A DNA stretch of 64,000 nt from Ensifer sp. MPMI2T (GCF_004827385.1 NZ_SRXN01000002.1:62001-126000), one strand, 5' to 3'; positions 9,082 to 18,286 are shown, counted from the stretch's first letter. The notes: generated by a model from the letters alone, not told the origin. Program-made: numbers and translations.

Positions 9082-9189
9082 GGTAGCTAATCCGCCGGCT
9101 CATTTGCTGGCGGTACCGACATCACGAGAGCGCCGTAAAACTCTCGCCAGAGGGGCCCGGCACCAAAGTTCATCCCGCGGTTCGATGTC

Positions 9190-9210
9190 TAAAAGGCGGG
9201 ACGCCTTTTA
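9190..9210. terminator. Symmetric hairpin with A/T-rich ends
   Basis: TAAAAGGCG/CGCCTTTTA perfect stem with a 3-nt loop. It could stop transcription in either direction, or form part of the DUF475 leader. Confidence 0.4.
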
Positions 9211-9333
9211 CTTAGCAGTGCCAAACGTCTCGTCAAGGGTGGACGCACAGCCGGCGCAGCTTCGCCGTGTGATAAGGCGTGCACAGACGCCTCGAATGCG
9301 CGATAATATTCACGCTGTTCCAGCGTTTGAGAT

Positions 9334-9359
9334 GGAACCAAAGCCGGCTCGAACGGGTT
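9334..9359 (+). promoter_or_regulatory. EcfG-type promoter for the first DUF982 gene
   Basis: GGAAC-N17-GGTT, 39 bp before the start at 9398. It matches the general-stress sigma consensus GGAAC-N16/17-(C/G)GTT. Confidence 0.55.
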
Positions 9360-9397
9360 TGAATTCCAGCAATAACAACCCTGTGAGGCAACACGCC

Positions 9398-9646
9398 ATG
9401 CACAGTTTCTGGTGGGACAAGAGTGTCCGGTTGGAACTCGGTGACGCAGGCAAATATCGCGACGTGAAGAGCACGCGCGAGGCCGTCGAGTGCCTGATGC
9501 TGCGGTGGCCCCATCAGGACGGGCGCGCCCTTGCCGCCGCAAAACGCGTCTGCCTGCAGGCGCTCGAGGGCAAGGTTAAGACCGAAAAAGCCCGCAGGGC
9601 ATTTATCAAGGCTGCCGAAGAGGCGCACATCTCCATCCGGAGCTAA
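9398..9646 (+). CDS. DUF982 protein
   Basis: An 82-aa protein of the rhizobial DUF982 family: an N-terminal strand region, REAVECLMLRWP, then a helix-rich half ending in ARRAFIKAAEEAHI. The family is expanded in Rhizobiaceae and has no established function. A GTGAGG ribosome site precedes the ATG and an EcfG-type promoter lies upstream, so stress induction is likely. A second, diverged member follows at 9887 and a third is at 52526-52792. Confidence 0.85.
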   Translation: MHSFWWDKSVRLELGDAGKYRDVKSTREAVECLMLRWPHQDGRALAAAKRVCLQALEGKVKTEKARRAFIKAAEEAHISIRS

Positions 9647-9886
9647 TAGGCCTTCGCAACCCGAAAGCCTGTGGCTCCGCCGCACAAGAGCATCAACGAA
9701 GGATTTGATCTTTCGGAAAATATGATGCCACAAGTCTAAAGTCGTTCGGCATGATCCGGACCAGCCGCCCGAAGGTATTCGGCCAAACGGCCCAAACCGT
9801 TCCAGCACGCGGGATGCGCGGAAACCCGTTTCGCTCGTTCCTCACCCCCGCGCCGATGCCCCCGCTCGGGGCAGGAAAGGAAAGCG

Positions 9887-10177
9887 ATGTACGAAATTCC
9901 GTGGAAGGCGCCGGTCAGTATCAGCATGCTGGACGGGAAATGTCGCACGATCGTCGGTCCGCTTGACGCAATGAAGTGTCTGCAGAGCGAATGGCCCGTT
10001 CGCGGTGGCGCCTATTACAGCTATGCGGTGCGCACCTGCGAGGCGGCGCTTAAACGCCGGAAAAGCCCGAGCGAAGCACGCGCGGCCTTCATTTGCGCCT
10101 CACGGGAGGCCTTTCTGACGATCCTTGAAGGTCAGGCGCCGGAGGACAGGAACAATGAGCTCCGCCCCTTGGAATGA
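9887..10177 (+). CDS. DUF982 protein
   Basis: A 96-aa DUF982 paralogue with LDAMKCLQSEWPVRGG in place of the REAVECLMLRWP block and EARAAFICASREAF in place of ARRAFIKAAEEA. A purine-rich AGGAAAGGAAAGCG tract precedes the ATG. It runs in the same direction as the first DUF982 gene, 240 bp downstream; I saw no EcfG-type promoter of its own. Function unknown. Confidence 0.83.
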   Translation: MYEIPWKAPVSISMLDGKCRTIVGPLDAMKCLQSEWPVRGGAYYSYAVRTCEAALKRRKSPSEARAAFICASREAFLTILEGQAPEDRNNELRPLE

Positions 10178-10269
10178 GTGCATTCCGATCGGCATGCCCA
10201 GCGATGCGACGGGGTAAATCTCCTGAACTGAGCTCGGATCGTGAGCGGTGCAGCGACGCAGGAGGCCCA

Positions 10270-11049
10270 TCAGGCTGGATGATGCAGGACGCTTAGACCG
10301 CCATCCACCGTCAGGCAGGTGGCATTCATGAAGGTGCACTCATCGGAAATCATGAACAGGGCGGCGCGGGCGATCTCTTCGGCAGAGGCGATGCGCCGGC
10401 CCGGATGCAGCTTCATCGTTTCCGCTTCGGCTGCTGCCGGATCGGGAAAGCTGTTCCAGTAGTCGATCACCTTCTGTGTTAGCACGTAGCCTGGAGCCAG
10501 GGCGTTCACCCGGATTCCCTTCGACGCATATTCGATTCCGAGCGATTTCGTCATGCCGATGAGGGCGTGCTTGGCGACGGGATAGGGGAATGTATGCGGA
10601 ATGATCGTGAAAGCATGCGTCGAGGCGATGTTGAGGATGACCCCACCGCCCGCCTCGATCATGCCCGGGAGTGCGGCCTTGGAACAATTCCAGGCGCCCT
10701 TGAGGTTCACGTCGAAGCAGCGCTGCCAGTCCTCCTCGCTCGTCGCCAGCGGTTCCGCGAAAACGTTGATGCCGGCATTGTTGACAAGCGCATTGGGGCG
10801 CCCGATGGTTTCCTCCGCCTTGACAAAGGCCGCAGCGATTGCGGGAGCATCGGTAATGTCGGCGACCACCGAGGAGACCATACCGCCATCGGCTTGGAGT
10901 CCTTCTGCTTCCTTTTCCAGAAGCGGCCCATCGCGGTCGATTAGAAAGAGGCTGGCGCCTTCGCGGTGGAAGACCTCGGCCATGGCAAGACCGATGCCCT
11001 GGGCCGCACCCGTTATGACGATGCGTTTGCCGTCGAGCCGGTTGCCCAT
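10270..11049 (-). CDS. Short-chain dehydrogenase, probable D-galactose/L-arabinose 1-dehydrogenase
   Basis: A 259-aa classical SDR. It has the TGAAQGIG cofactor loop at about residues 13-20, NNAG at about 91-94, and the catalytic set IASTHAF (Ser), YPVAKHA (Tyr-x3-Lys). The acidic residue after strand 2 (LFLIDRD) favours NAD. Its operon partner is D-galactonate dehydratase, so oxidation of galactose (or arabinose) to the lactone is the likely step; a galactose dehydrogenase of this SDR type is known from Sinorhizobium. The exact sugar is inference. A RIME-like element separates it from dgoD upstream on the same strand. Confidence 0.85.
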   Translation of the reverse strand: MGNRLDGKRIVITGAAQGIGLAMAEVFHREGASLFLIDRDGPLLEKEAEGLQADGGMVSSVVADITDAPAIAAAFVKAEETIGRPNALVNNAGINVFAEPLATSEEDWQRCFDVNLKGAWNCSKAALPGMIEAGGGVILNIASTHAFTIIPHTFPYPVAKHALIGMTKSLGIEYASKGIRVNALAPGYVLTQKVIDYWNSFPDPAAAEAETMKLHPGRRIASAEEIARAALFMISDECTFMNATCLTVDGGLSVLHHPA

Positions 11050-11068
11050 GATCTTTCCTCCTCATTCT

Positions 11069-11173
11069 ACTGCATGTTTCCTTAAATCGGATCCGATTTA
11101 AGGATAAAAACATGCACTAATTCAAAGTGCTACAGCGCCCTTTGCGCGTCTGATAAGACGCGCGGCGCGGTAG
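11069..11173 (+). repeat. RIME-like two-palindrome element, copy 2
   Basis: Complete element: ACTGCATG...AAACATGCA (with AAATCGGATCCGATTT), linker TTCAAAGTGC, then CTACAGCGCCC...GGCGCGGTAG around CGCGTC/GACGCG. It lies between dgoD and the SDR gene within one transcription unit, where its stems could act as RNA processing sites. Confidence 0.88.
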
Positions 11174-11190
11174 ATCCGCCCGTTGTCGCG

Positions 11191-12339
11191 TCACCATTCG
11201 GCGACACTGCCATCCTCGTGGCGCCAGATCGGGTTGCGCCAGCGATGGCCTTCCCGCGCGCGCTCGATGACATAGGCCTCGTCGACCTCGACACCGAGGC
11301 CTGGCCCTTGCGGGATCGACACGAAACCATCCTCGTAGCGGAACACCTCCCTGTTGGAGATGTAATCGAGAATGTCGTTGGCGGCGTTGTAATGGATGCC
11401 GAGGCTCTGCTCCTGGATGAAGGCGTTGTAGCTGACGGCATCGACCTGAAGGCAGGCGGCGAGTGCGATCGGGCCGAGCGGGCAATGCGGGGCGAGCGCC
11501 ACGTCATAGGCCTCCGCCATCGCCGCGATCTTGCGGCACTCGGTGATGCCGCCCGCATGCGAAAGGTCGGGCTGGATGATGTCGACATAACCGTCGGAAA
11601 GGACCGACTTGAAGTCCCAGCGGGAGTAAAGCCGCTCGCCGAGCGCGATCGGCGTCGAAGAATGATTGGCGATTTCCTTCAGCGCCTCCCGGTTTTCCGA
11701 GAGCACCGGCTCCTCGATGAACATTAGCTTGAACTGCTCGAGTTCCTTGGCGAGTACCTTGGCCATCGGCCGATGCACGCGGCCATGGAAATCGACGCCG
11801 ATGCCGACATGCGGGCCGATCGCGTCGCGGACGGTACCGATGGTCGAGACGGCCTTGTCGATCTTCTCGTTGCTGTCGACGATCTGCAGCTCTTCGCAGC
11901 CGTTGAGCTTGATCGCCTTGAAGCCGCGGGCGACGACGTCCTTGGCATTGCGCGCAACGTCGCTCGGCCGGTCGCCGCCGATCCAGGAATAGACCTTGAT
12001 CCTGTCGCGGCACTGGCCGCCGAGCAGCTGGTGGATCGGCTGGCCGAGGGCCTTGCCTTTGATGTCCCAGAGCGCCTGGTCGATGCCGGCAAGAGCGCTC
12101 ATGTGCAAGGCGCCGCCGCGATAGAATCCGCCGCGATACATCACGTTCCAGTGGTCCTCGATCAGGAACGGATCCTTGCCGACGAGGTAGTCGGCAAGTT
12201 CGTGCACCGCCGCCTCGACGGTCAGCGCACGGCCTTCGACCACCGGCTCACCCCAGCCGACAATGCCCTCGTCGGTTTCGATCTTGAGAAACAGCCAGCG
12301 CGGCGGAACGATATAGGTGGTCAGCTTGGTAATCTTCAT
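11191..12339 (-). CDS. dgoD: D-galactonate dehydratase
   Basis: A 382-aa enolase-superfamily enzyme that dehydrates D-galactonate to 2-keto-3-deoxygalactonate. With the start at 12339 the active-site residues fall on the E. coli DgoD numbering: D183 and H185 in VDFHG, E209 in IEEP, E235 in LGER, D258 in PDLSHAGG, H285 in APHCPLGP and E310 in QEQ. All metal ligands and both catalytic histidines are therefore present. It is the gene after the GntR regulator, opposite an AraFGH importer. The following kinase and aldolase of the De Ley-Doudoroff route are not in the window. Confidence 0.93.
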   Translation of the reverse strand: MKITKLTTYIVPPRWLFLKIETDEGIVGWGEPVVEGRALTVEAAVHELADYLVGKDPFLIEDHWNVMYRGGFYRGGALHMSALAGIDQALWDIKGKALGQPIHQLLGGQCRDRIKVYSWIGGDRPSDVARNAKDVVARGFKAIKLNGCEELQIVDSNEKIDKAVSTIGTVRDAIGPHVGIGVDFHGRVHRPMAKVLAKELEQFKLMFIEEPVLSENREALKEIANHSSTPIALGERLYSRWDFKSVLSDGYVDIIQPDLSHAGGITECRKIAAMAEAYDVALAPHCPLGPIALAACLQVDAVSYNAFIQEQSLGIHYNAANDILDYISNREVFRYEDGFVSIPQGPGLGVEVDEAYVIERAREGHRWRNPIWRHEDGSVAEW

Positions 12340-12386
12340 GACGTGATGTCCATTGGGGGAAGAGCAAACGGGCGGGCTTGCCCGTT

Positions 12387-13166
12387 TCACAGGTTATTCA
12401 GGAGACCGGCGCCTGCGGGCCGGTGCCGTTTGACAGCCGCCGCGAGGTCGCGTGCCGCAAGATCCAGCATTCTCATCGAGCACTCGCGCGCGCCCACCTT
12501 GTCGCGCATGCGCAGCGCCTCAACGAGCTCGCCATGGATGTCGATCGCCTCGTCCCGGCGTTCGGCGGCTTCGTTCGAAGCGTGCAGCGAGAATTTGAGC
12601 GCGGCTTGGATGATGCCGACGAGTTGCAAGAAGACCTGGTTGTGGCTGGCCTTGAGAAGGCAGGTGTGAAAGGCGACGTCGGCCTCGGTGAAACCCGCGA
12701 CATCGCGCTCGCCGTCCCGCATATCACGCCAGGCGCGCTCAAGATCGGCTATTTCCTGTACCGTCGCGCGCTCGGCGGCGAATTCGGCCGCCGCCGGCTC
12801 GATTGCCCGGCGCGCTTCCAGAATGCAGTTCAGCAGATCGAATTCGAAGATGCGCTCGCCGATCCATTCCAGGACCTGCGAATCGAGGATGTTCCACTCT
12901 TCCTTGTTGCAGACAACCGTGCCGACGCGGGAACGGCCGCGCACCATGCCCTTCGATTCGAGGATCTTCAGCGATTCCCGGATCACAGTGCGGCTGACGC
13001 CATAACGCTCGCAGAGATCGTTTTCACGAGGCAGGAACGTACCGACGGGAAAGATCTCGGCGCAGATGTCGGAGGCAATGGCCCGCGTGATGTTCTTCTG
13101 GACGCGCGGACGGCGCTGCAGCCGTTCCGCCACGATATCCTGGTGCTCCTGCCCTTCCGCTGCCAT
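12387..13166 (-). CDS. GntR-family (FadR/FCD) transcriptional regulator
   Basis: A 259-aa regulator with an N-terminal winged helix ([32 protein letters not shown] region, residues about 25-60) and a C-terminal all-helical FCD ligand domain containing the metal-type histidines ([11 protein letters not shown]). It precedes dgoD by 47 bp on the same strand and is divergent from araF, so it most likely senses galactonate or a related sugar acid and controls both. ATG at 13166 follows GGGGAAGG; a TTG at 13199 is a possible longer start. A DgoR-like role is inference. Confidence 0.88.
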   Translation of the reverse strand: MAAEGQEHQDIVAERLQRRPRVQKNITRAIASDICAEIFPVGTFLPRENDLCERYGVSRTVIRESLKILESKGMVRGRSRVGTVVCNKEEWNILDSQVLEWIGERIFEFDLLNCILEARRAIEPAAAEFAAERATVQEIADLERAWRDMRDGERDVAGFTEADVAFHTCLLKASHNQVFLQLVGIIQAALKFSLHASNEAAERRDEAIDIHGELVEALRMRDKVGARECSMRMLDLAARDLAAAVKRHRPAGAGLLNNL

Positions 13167-13294
13167 CGCCTTCCCCACGCTGATCAGTCGATGCTCCAAG
13201 CGCAGATCGCCCAGGCTGGCGACAGCGCGCCGAAGCGCACGCGTTCACTGTCATACATCACTATCGTATTCATCATACAAAGGCAATTGACGAA

Positions 13295-13311
13295 TATGAT
13301 GATTCATCATA
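13295..13311. promoter_or_regulatory. Palindromic operator between GntR and araF
   Basis: Perfect 17-bp palindrome TATGATGA-T-TCATCATA, 45 bp upstream of araF. A further TCATCATA half-site lies at 13270-13277. This is the expected position for control by the adjacent FCD-type GntR protein. Confidence 0.65.
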
Positions 13312-13355
13312 CACAAATGCCAACTGCAGGAGGCAGTTCACCAGGGAGAGACATC

Positions 13356-14339
13356 ATGCGCTTCATCAAGGCAGCCATTTTGGCTGGTACCGTCGCCGTA
13401 TTCGCCGCCACTTCGGCATTCGCCGCCGACGTCAAGATCGGCTTCATCGTCAAACAGCCCGAGGAGCCGTGGTTCCAGGACGAATGGAAATTCGCGGACG
13501 CCGCCGCCAAGGAAAAAGGCTTCACGCTGGTCAAGATCGGCGCCGAAGACGGCGAAAAGGTCCAGTCGGCCATCGACAATCTCGGAGCTCAGGGCGCTCA
13601 GGGCTTCATCGTTTGCACGCCTGACGTCAAGCTCGGCCCGGGCATCGTCGCAAAGGCTGCGGCCAACGATCTCAAGCTGATGACTGTCGACGACCGCCTG
13701 GTCAACGCCGACGGCAGCCCGATCGAAGACGTTCCGCACATGGGGATCTCGGCCACCAAGATCGGCGAGGCTGTCGGCCAGGCGATCGTCGACGAGATCA
13801 AGAAGCGCGGCTGGGACATGAAGGAGGTCGGCGCGATCCGTGTCTCCTACGATCAGTTGCCGACCGCGGTCGACCGCGTCGAAGGCGCCCTTTCCGTTCT
13901 CAAGGCCAACGGCCTCCCGGAAGCCAACATCTTCGACGCGCCGCAGGCCAAGACCGATACGGAGGCCGCCCTCAACGCCTCGACGATCGTGCTCAACAAG
14001 AACGCCGGCATCAAGCAATGGGTCGCTGTCGGCCTCAATGACGAAGCGGTGCTCGGCGCCGTCCGCGCGACCGAGTCCGTCGGTATTGCCGCCGACAGCA
14101 TGATCGGCGTCGGCATCGGCGGCGCAGAGTCGGCGATCAACGAGTTCAAGAAACCCGCCGCCACCGGCTTCTTCGGCACCGTGATCATCTCGCCGAAACG
14201 CCACGGCTACGAAACCGCGCTCAACATGTATGAGTGGATTGCCAACGAGAAGGAGCCGGAAAAGCTGATCCTGACCGCCGGCCAGCTCGCGCTGCGCGAC
14301 AACTACGAAGCCGTTCGCAAGGAACTCGGCATCGAGTAA
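13356..14339 (+). CDS. araF: Arabinose/galactose ABC transporter, substrate-binding protein (AraF-like)
   Basis: A 327-aa periplasmic binding protein with a Sec signal peptide (cleaved about AFA-AD, residues 22-24). The mature start VKIGFIVKQPEEPWFQDEWK is very close to E. coli AraF, and TVDDRLVN, GINDEAVLGAVRATE-like and ATGFFG blocks follow in AraF order. AraF binds L-arabinose and also D-galactose, which fits the dgoD/dehydrogenase neighbours. A GGGAGAG ribosome site precedes the ATG. First gene of araFGH and an aldose epimerase. Rhizobial literature uses other letters (araABC) for the same transporter. Confidence 0.92.
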   Translation: MRFIKAAILAGTVAVFAATSAFAADVKIGFIVKQPEEPWFQDEWKFADAAAKEKGFTLVKIGAEDGEKVQSAIDNLGAQGAQGFIVCTPDVKLGPGIVAKAAANDLKLMTVDDRLVNADGSPIEDVPHMGISATKIGEAVGQAIVDEIKKRGWDMKEVGAIRVSYDQLPTAVDRVEGALSVLKANGLPEANIFDAPQAKTDTEAALNASTIVLNKNAGIKQWVAVGLNDEAVLGAVRATESVGIAADSMIGVGIGGAESAINEFKKPAATGFFGTVIISPKRHGYETALNMYEWIANEKEPEKLILTAGQLALRDNYEAVRKELGIE

Positions 14340-14362
14340 CCGTCCCGGACGAACGCCATCGA

Positions 14363-14389
14363 GCCCGGCAGTCCTCAGGGCTGCCGGGC
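14363..14389 (+). promoter_or_regulatory. Intercistronic hairpin between araF and araG
   Basis: Perfect stem GCCCGGCAG/CTGCCGGGC with no T-run. Hairpins after binding-protein genes commonly stabilise the upstream mRNA so that the binding protein exceeds the membrane subunits. Confidence 0.6.
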
Positions 14390-14409
14390 ATCCCGCTTCG
14401 GAGCAGCGC

Positions 14410-15936
14410 ATGCAAGATTTCCTCGAATTCCGATCGATTTCCAAGGGATACCCAGGCGTCCAGGCGCTGTCGGATGTCTCCTTTGCTGTCCGCAAGGGCG
14501 CGGTTCACGGGCTCATGGGTGAGAACGGCGCCGGCAAGTCGACTCTGATCCGCGTCCTCTCCGGCGACCAATTCGCGGACCAGGGCGAGATCCGCATCGA
14601 CGGCGAGGTGCAGCACTACCGCTCCGTGCGCGACGCCTTCCATGCGGGTGTCATCGTCATTCATCAGGAGCTGCAGCTCGTGCCGGAGCTGACGGTCGCC
14701 GAAAACCTTTGGCTCGGCCATTTCCCCGGCAAGGCCGGTGTGATCGACCGGCGGAAACTCATCGGCGTCGTCTCTGAAAAGCTTGCCGACATCGGCATCG
14801 ACGTCGACCCGACCGCCAAGGTTGCGTCGCTTTCGATCGGCGAGCGCCAGATGGTCGAGATCGCCAAGGCGGTGATGCTCGATGCGCGCGTGATTGCTCT
14901 CGACGAGCCTACCTCCTCGCTGTCCTCGCGCGAAAGCGAAATCCTCTTTGCCCTTATCAATCGCCTGCGCGCGAATGGCACCGTCATTCTTTACGTTTCG
15001 CATCGCCTCGACGAAATCTTCCGGCTTTGCGACAGCCTCACGGTGCTGCGCGACGGCAAGCTCGCCGCACATCATCCTGACATTTCCGAGGTGACGCGCG
15101 ACCAGATCATTTCGGAGATGGTCGGGCGTGAAATCGCAAACATCTGGGGCTGGCGGGGACGCAGCTTCGGCGCCGAACGGCTGCGGGTCGAAAGCATTGC
15201 AGGACCGAAGCTGAAGGTTCCGTTGAGCTTCTCGGTCAGGCGCGGCGAGATCGTCGGCTTCTTCGGCCTGATCGGCGCCGGCCGCAGCGAGATGGCGCGC
15301 CTCGTCTATGGGGCCGATGCACGCCGCCAGGGCAGCGTGTCGGTCGACGGCGCTGTCGTGCCGGCAGACAGCCCGCCGAAATCGATCCGGGCCGGCATCG
15401 TTCTCTGCCCGGAGGACCGCAAGTTCGATGGCATCGTCCAAGGCCGGTCGATCGAGGAAAATATGACGATCTCCTCGCGCCGCCACTTTTCTCCCTTCGG
15501 CATCATCAACCCGAAGAAGGAAAGCGAGCTCGCCGACAAGTTCATCGCCAAGCTTCGCGTGCGAACGCCGTCCCGCCGTCAGGACATCGTCAACCTCTCG
15601 GGCGGCAACCAGCAGAAGGTCATTCTCGGTCGCTGGCTGTCCGAGGAAGGCATCAAGGTTCTCATCATCGACGAGCCGACGCGCGGCATCGACGTCGGCG
15701 CGAAATCCGAGATCTACGAAATCCTCTACGGGCTTGCCGAACAGGGCATGGCGATCGTCGTCATCTCCAGCGAACTGCCGGAGGTAATGGGCATCGCGGA
15801 TCGCATCATCGTGATGTGCGAGGGTCGGCTGGCGGCCGACATGCCGCGCGCGGAATTCGATGAGCGGCGGATCCTCGCGGCAGCCCTTCCCGACATCAAG
15901 AGCAGCAAAGACCTTCCCCTCACACAGGTATGGTGA
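14410..15936 (+). CDS. araG: Sugar ABC transporter ATPase (AraG-like, two ABC domains)
   Basis: A 508-aa CUT2-family ATPase. Domain 1 has Walker A GENGAGKST (about 37-45), signature LSIGERQMVEIAKAV and Walker B VIALDEPTSSLS. Domain 2 has a degenerate Walker A (GLIGAGRSE), signature LSGGNQQKVILGRWL and Walker B LIIDEPTRGIDVGAK, the usual asymmetry in this family. Gene order SBP-ATPase-permease and overlap with araH support an AraFGH system. Confidence 0.92.
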   Translation: MQDFLEFRSISKGYPGVQALSDVSFAVRKGAVHGLMGENGAGKSTLIRVLSGDQFADQGEIRIDGEVQHYRSVRDAFHAGVIVIHQELQLVPELTVAENLWLGHFPGKAGVIDRRKLIGVVSEKLADIGIDVDPTAKVASLSIGERQMVEIAKAVMLDARVIALDEPTSSLSSRESEILFALINRLRANGTVILYVSHRLDEIFRLCDSLTVLRDGKLAAHHPDISEVTRDQIISEMVGREIANIWGWRGRSFGAERLRVESIAGPKLKVPLSFSVRRGEIVGFFGLIGAGRSEMARLVYGADARRQGSVSVDGAVVPADSPPKSIRAGIVLCPEDRKFDGIVQGRSIEENMTISSRRHFSPFGIINPKKESELADKFIAKLRVRTPSRRQDIVNLSGGNQQKVILGRWLSEEGIKVLIIDEPTRGIDVGAKSEIYEILYGLAEQGMAIVVISSELPEVMGIADRIIVMCEGRLAADMPRAEFDERRILAAALPDIKSSKDLPLTQVW

Positions 15937-16889
15937 CGATGACCCATTTGAAAAAAATCTTTCTCGGCGAACAGGGCCTCGTCGTCATCTTCGCGGTCGC
16001 CTTCATCATCGTGTCGTTGACGGTTCCGAACTTCCTCAGCGAACGCAATATGCTGGGCCTGCTGCAGTCGGTCGTCACGATCGGCATCATTGCCTGCACC
16101 ATGATGTTCTGCCTCGCCTCGCGCGATTTCGATCTTTCCGTGGGCTCGACAGTGGCGTTTTCCGGCATGGTGGCCGTCATGGCCTCGAACGCCTCGGGCT
16201 CGATCCTGCTCGGGCTGCTAGCCGCCGTCCTTTGCGGCGCCGTCGTCGGCACGATCAACGGCGTCGTTATCGCCCGTTTCCGCATCAACGCGCTCATCAC
16301 GACGCTTGCGACCATGCAGATCGTCCGCGGTTTCGCGCTGATCGCCTCGGACGGCCGCGCCGTCGGCATCAACGATCCCGGCTTCTACCAGCTCGCGCTG
16401 TCGCGCTTCCTCGGCGTCCCGACTCCGATCTGGGTGATGGGCCTGTTCTTCATCGTCTTCGGCTTCGTGCTGAATAGGACCGTCTTCGGCAAGAACACGC
16501 TGGCGATCGGCGGCAATCCTGAAGCCTCGCGTCTCGCGGGCGTCGATGTCGCTCGTATGCGCATCTGGATCTTCGCGCTACAAGGCATCGTCTGCGCCGT
16601 CGCAGGCGTGCTGCTCGCCTCGCGCATCACCTCCGGCCAGCCCAATGCCGCGACGGGCCTCGAGCTTTCGGTCATCTCGGCCTGCGTGCTCGGGGGCGTG
16701 TCGCTTGCCGGCGGCCGCGCGGCGATGACCGGCGTCATCGTCGGCGTCCTGATCATGGGCATCGCCGAAAACGTCATGAACCTGCTCAACATCCAGGCCT
16801 TTTATCAGTACGTCGTGCGTGGCTTGATCCTGCTGCTGGCGGTCCTTCTCGACAATCTGCGCTCGGTCGCGGGCAGACAGCGCGCCTGA
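15930..16889 (+). CDS. araH: Sugar ABC transporter permease (AraH-like)
   Basis: A 319-aa CUT2 permease with about ten hydrophobic segments. Family blocks are DFDLSVGSTVAFSG, INALITTLATM, GNPEASRLAGVDV and LGGVSLAGGRAAMTG. It overlaps the araG stop by 7 bp; an alternative ATG at 15939 removes the overlap and three residues. It forms the channel with AraF/AraG. Confidence 0.92.
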   Translation: MVTMTHLKKIFLGEQGLVVIFAVAFIIVSLTVPNFLSERNMLGLLQSVVTIGIIACTMMFCLASRDFDLSVGSTVAFSGMVAVMASNASGSILLGLLAAVLCGAVVGTINGVVIARFRINALITTLATMQIVRGFALIASDGRAVGINDPGFYQLALSRFLGVPTPIWVMGLFFIVFGFVLNRTVFGKNTLAIGGNPEASRLAGVDVARMRIWIFALQGIVCAVAGVLLASRITSGQPNAATGLELSVISACVLGGVSLAGGRAAMTGVIVGVLIMGIAENVMNLLNIQAFYQYVVRGLILLLAVLLDNLRSVAGRQRA

Positions 16890-16895
16890 CCGGCA

Positions 16896-17789
16896 ATGCC
16901 GAACGAGGTCCTGCATCTCAAGAATGAGGAACTCTCGATTGAGGCGAGCCGTTTCGGCGGCTCGCTCATTGCCGCCACCTGGCGCGGCATACCGTTCCTG
17001 AAGCCGACTGCGACCGCCGGGATCGCGACGCAGCGCTTCGGCGCGGAGGCGAGTTTCCCGCTCGTACCATTCGGCAATAGGATCGAAGGCAACAGCTTCG
17101 TCTTCGATGGGGAGCGCTTTTTCCTCGAGCCGAATACATCCGGCGATCCATTCTGCCTGCATGGGGATGGATGGCTCAGAGAATGGGAGCTGAAATCACA
17201 CAACGGGGAACAAGCGACACTTTCCTATGTGCATGCCGCGCGGGCCGGTAGTCCCTATGCCTATGAGGCCGTGCAGGATGTGCGGCTGGAAGGCAGCACG
17301 CTGCTTCTTTCCCTGGCCGTCACGAACATGTCGACTCGTCGGTTGCCCTTTGGATTGGGGCATCACCCCTTCTTTCCCCGCACGGCCGAGACGCGGCTCA
17401 AGGCGAAGGCAAAGCGCTTCTGGAGCGAGAGGACCGGACACCTGCCCGACGTTCCCGGCCCAATTCCCCACCCACTCGATTTCAGCGAGGGCAACACCCT
17501 CCCCGCTCACTGGATGAACAATGCCTATGACGGCTGGGACGGAGAGGCTGCGATCGAATGGCCCGAACTTCAGCTTGCCTTAAGGCTTGAAACCGAGCGT
17601 GCGTTCGCGTGCTTCATGATCTATTCGCCGGGCGCGGATGCAGACTTCTTCTGCTTCGAGCCGATGACGAATCTGCCCAATGCTCACAACATGCCGAGCG
17701 AAGCCGGCCTCGTTGCATTGAACCGAGGTCAGAGTCTTGCCGGCACGATCAGGTTCCATTTAGCCCCACTGACCGCAGGCGCTAGATAA
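16896..17789 (+). CDS. Aldose 1-epimerase family protein
   Basis: A 297-aa beta-sandwich mutarotase-like protein. Active-site signatures are FCLHGDGWLREW (His), FGLGHHPFFPR (second His) and FCFEPMTNLPNAHN (Glu base). It interconverts aldose anomers and would supply the beta/alpha form used by the 1-dehydrogenase. It starts six bases after araH, so it is the last gene of the transport operon. Confidence 0.88.
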   Translation: MPNEVLHLKNEELSIEASRFGGSLIAATWRGIPFLKPTATAGIATQRFGAEASFPLVPFGNRIEGNSFVFDGERFFLEPNTSGDPFCLHGDGWLREWELKSHNGEQATLSYVHAARAGSPYAYEAVQDVRLEGSTLLLSLAVTNMSTRRLPFGLGHHPFFPRTAETRLKAKAKRFWSERTGHLPDVPGPIPHPLDFSEGNTLPAHWMNNAYDGWDGEAAIEWPELQLALRLETERAFACFMIYSPGADADFFCFEPMTNLPNAHNMPSEAGLVALNRGQSLAGTIRFHLAPLTAGAR

Positions 17790-17823
17790 GTCAGCAGCGA
17801 GCAGCCGGTCTCCAACGCGCGGG

Positions 17824-17862
17824 CGAAAAAGAAAAAGCGCCCGCTGGGAGGTGCAGGCGCTT
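17824..17862 (-). terminator. Terminator of the DUF1127 gene
   Basis: Stem AAGCGCC/GGCGCTT (17835-17841 with 17856-17862) followed on minus by TTTTTCTTTTT. A perfect ACGTCAG-TT-CTGACGT palindrome lies between it and the gene (17873-17888). Confidence 0.85.
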
Positions 17863-17912
17863 GGACAGGTCTACGTCAGTTCTGACGTGGCATATGCTCG
17901 TTGATCGAGCCT

Positions 17913-18059
17913 TTAGCGGCCGACAGCGGCGCGGGCGACGCGATAGATATCGCCGCGGGCAATGCCGAGGTCGTTGAGTTCGCGCGTCGACATGCGGCCC
18001 AGTTCGGCGACCGTCTGACGGTACTTACGCCAGTTGTTAAAAGAGCGTGCTACGTTCAT
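17913..18059 (-). CDS. DUF1127 small protein
   Basis: A 48-aa basic protein, MNVARSFNNWRKYRQT..., with the DUF1127 core LGRMSTRELNDLGIARGDI. These arginine-rich small proteins bind RNA or proteins in phosphate and stress physiology in alphaproteobacteria; the specific role here is unknown. GGGGGATCAAA precedes the ATG and a clear terminator follows, so it is an independent transcript. Confidence 0.88.
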   Translation of the reverse strand: MNVARSFNNWRKYRQTVAELGRMSTRELNDLGIARGDIYRVARAAVGR

Positions 18060-18286
18060 TTTGATCCCCCTTTCATGGGCTTTCGAAGCCTGGCTGCCAG
18101 TCCGTGGCGCCTCGTTTGCCTCGATGCGCGACATATAGTGCCTAACTTCGGGGGATTGCAGCGCTCATACGTCAGCGCACCCATGCGTCAAATGCATGGA
18201 TGCGGGGCGGTGATGGAGAGCCCTCGAGAGAGCGGAGGGCGGGATTTCAGGGTAGCCTTGCGGCTAGGAGGGTGGCCGGCCGAAAC

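Larger units (their letters stand above)
8969..9397. other. Leader and promoter region between DUF475 and DUF982 genes
   Basis: This gap holds the leader ORF, several small hairpins (CGAGAG/CTCTCG at about 9126-9147, CCGCC/GGCGG at about 9091-9112, a stronger one at 9190-9210) and, on the right, an EcfG-type promoter. The hairpins lie in the presumed 5' leader of a TerC-like gene, a class often controlled by structured RNA, but I could not match the yybP-ykoY riboswitch by eye. Confidence 0.4.

Noticed and set aside
13338..15486. Long minus-strand frames of 385 and 421 codons opposite araF and araG
   Set aside because: They are mirror frames of high-GC coding sequence, lack domain-like patterns and oppose well identified genes.
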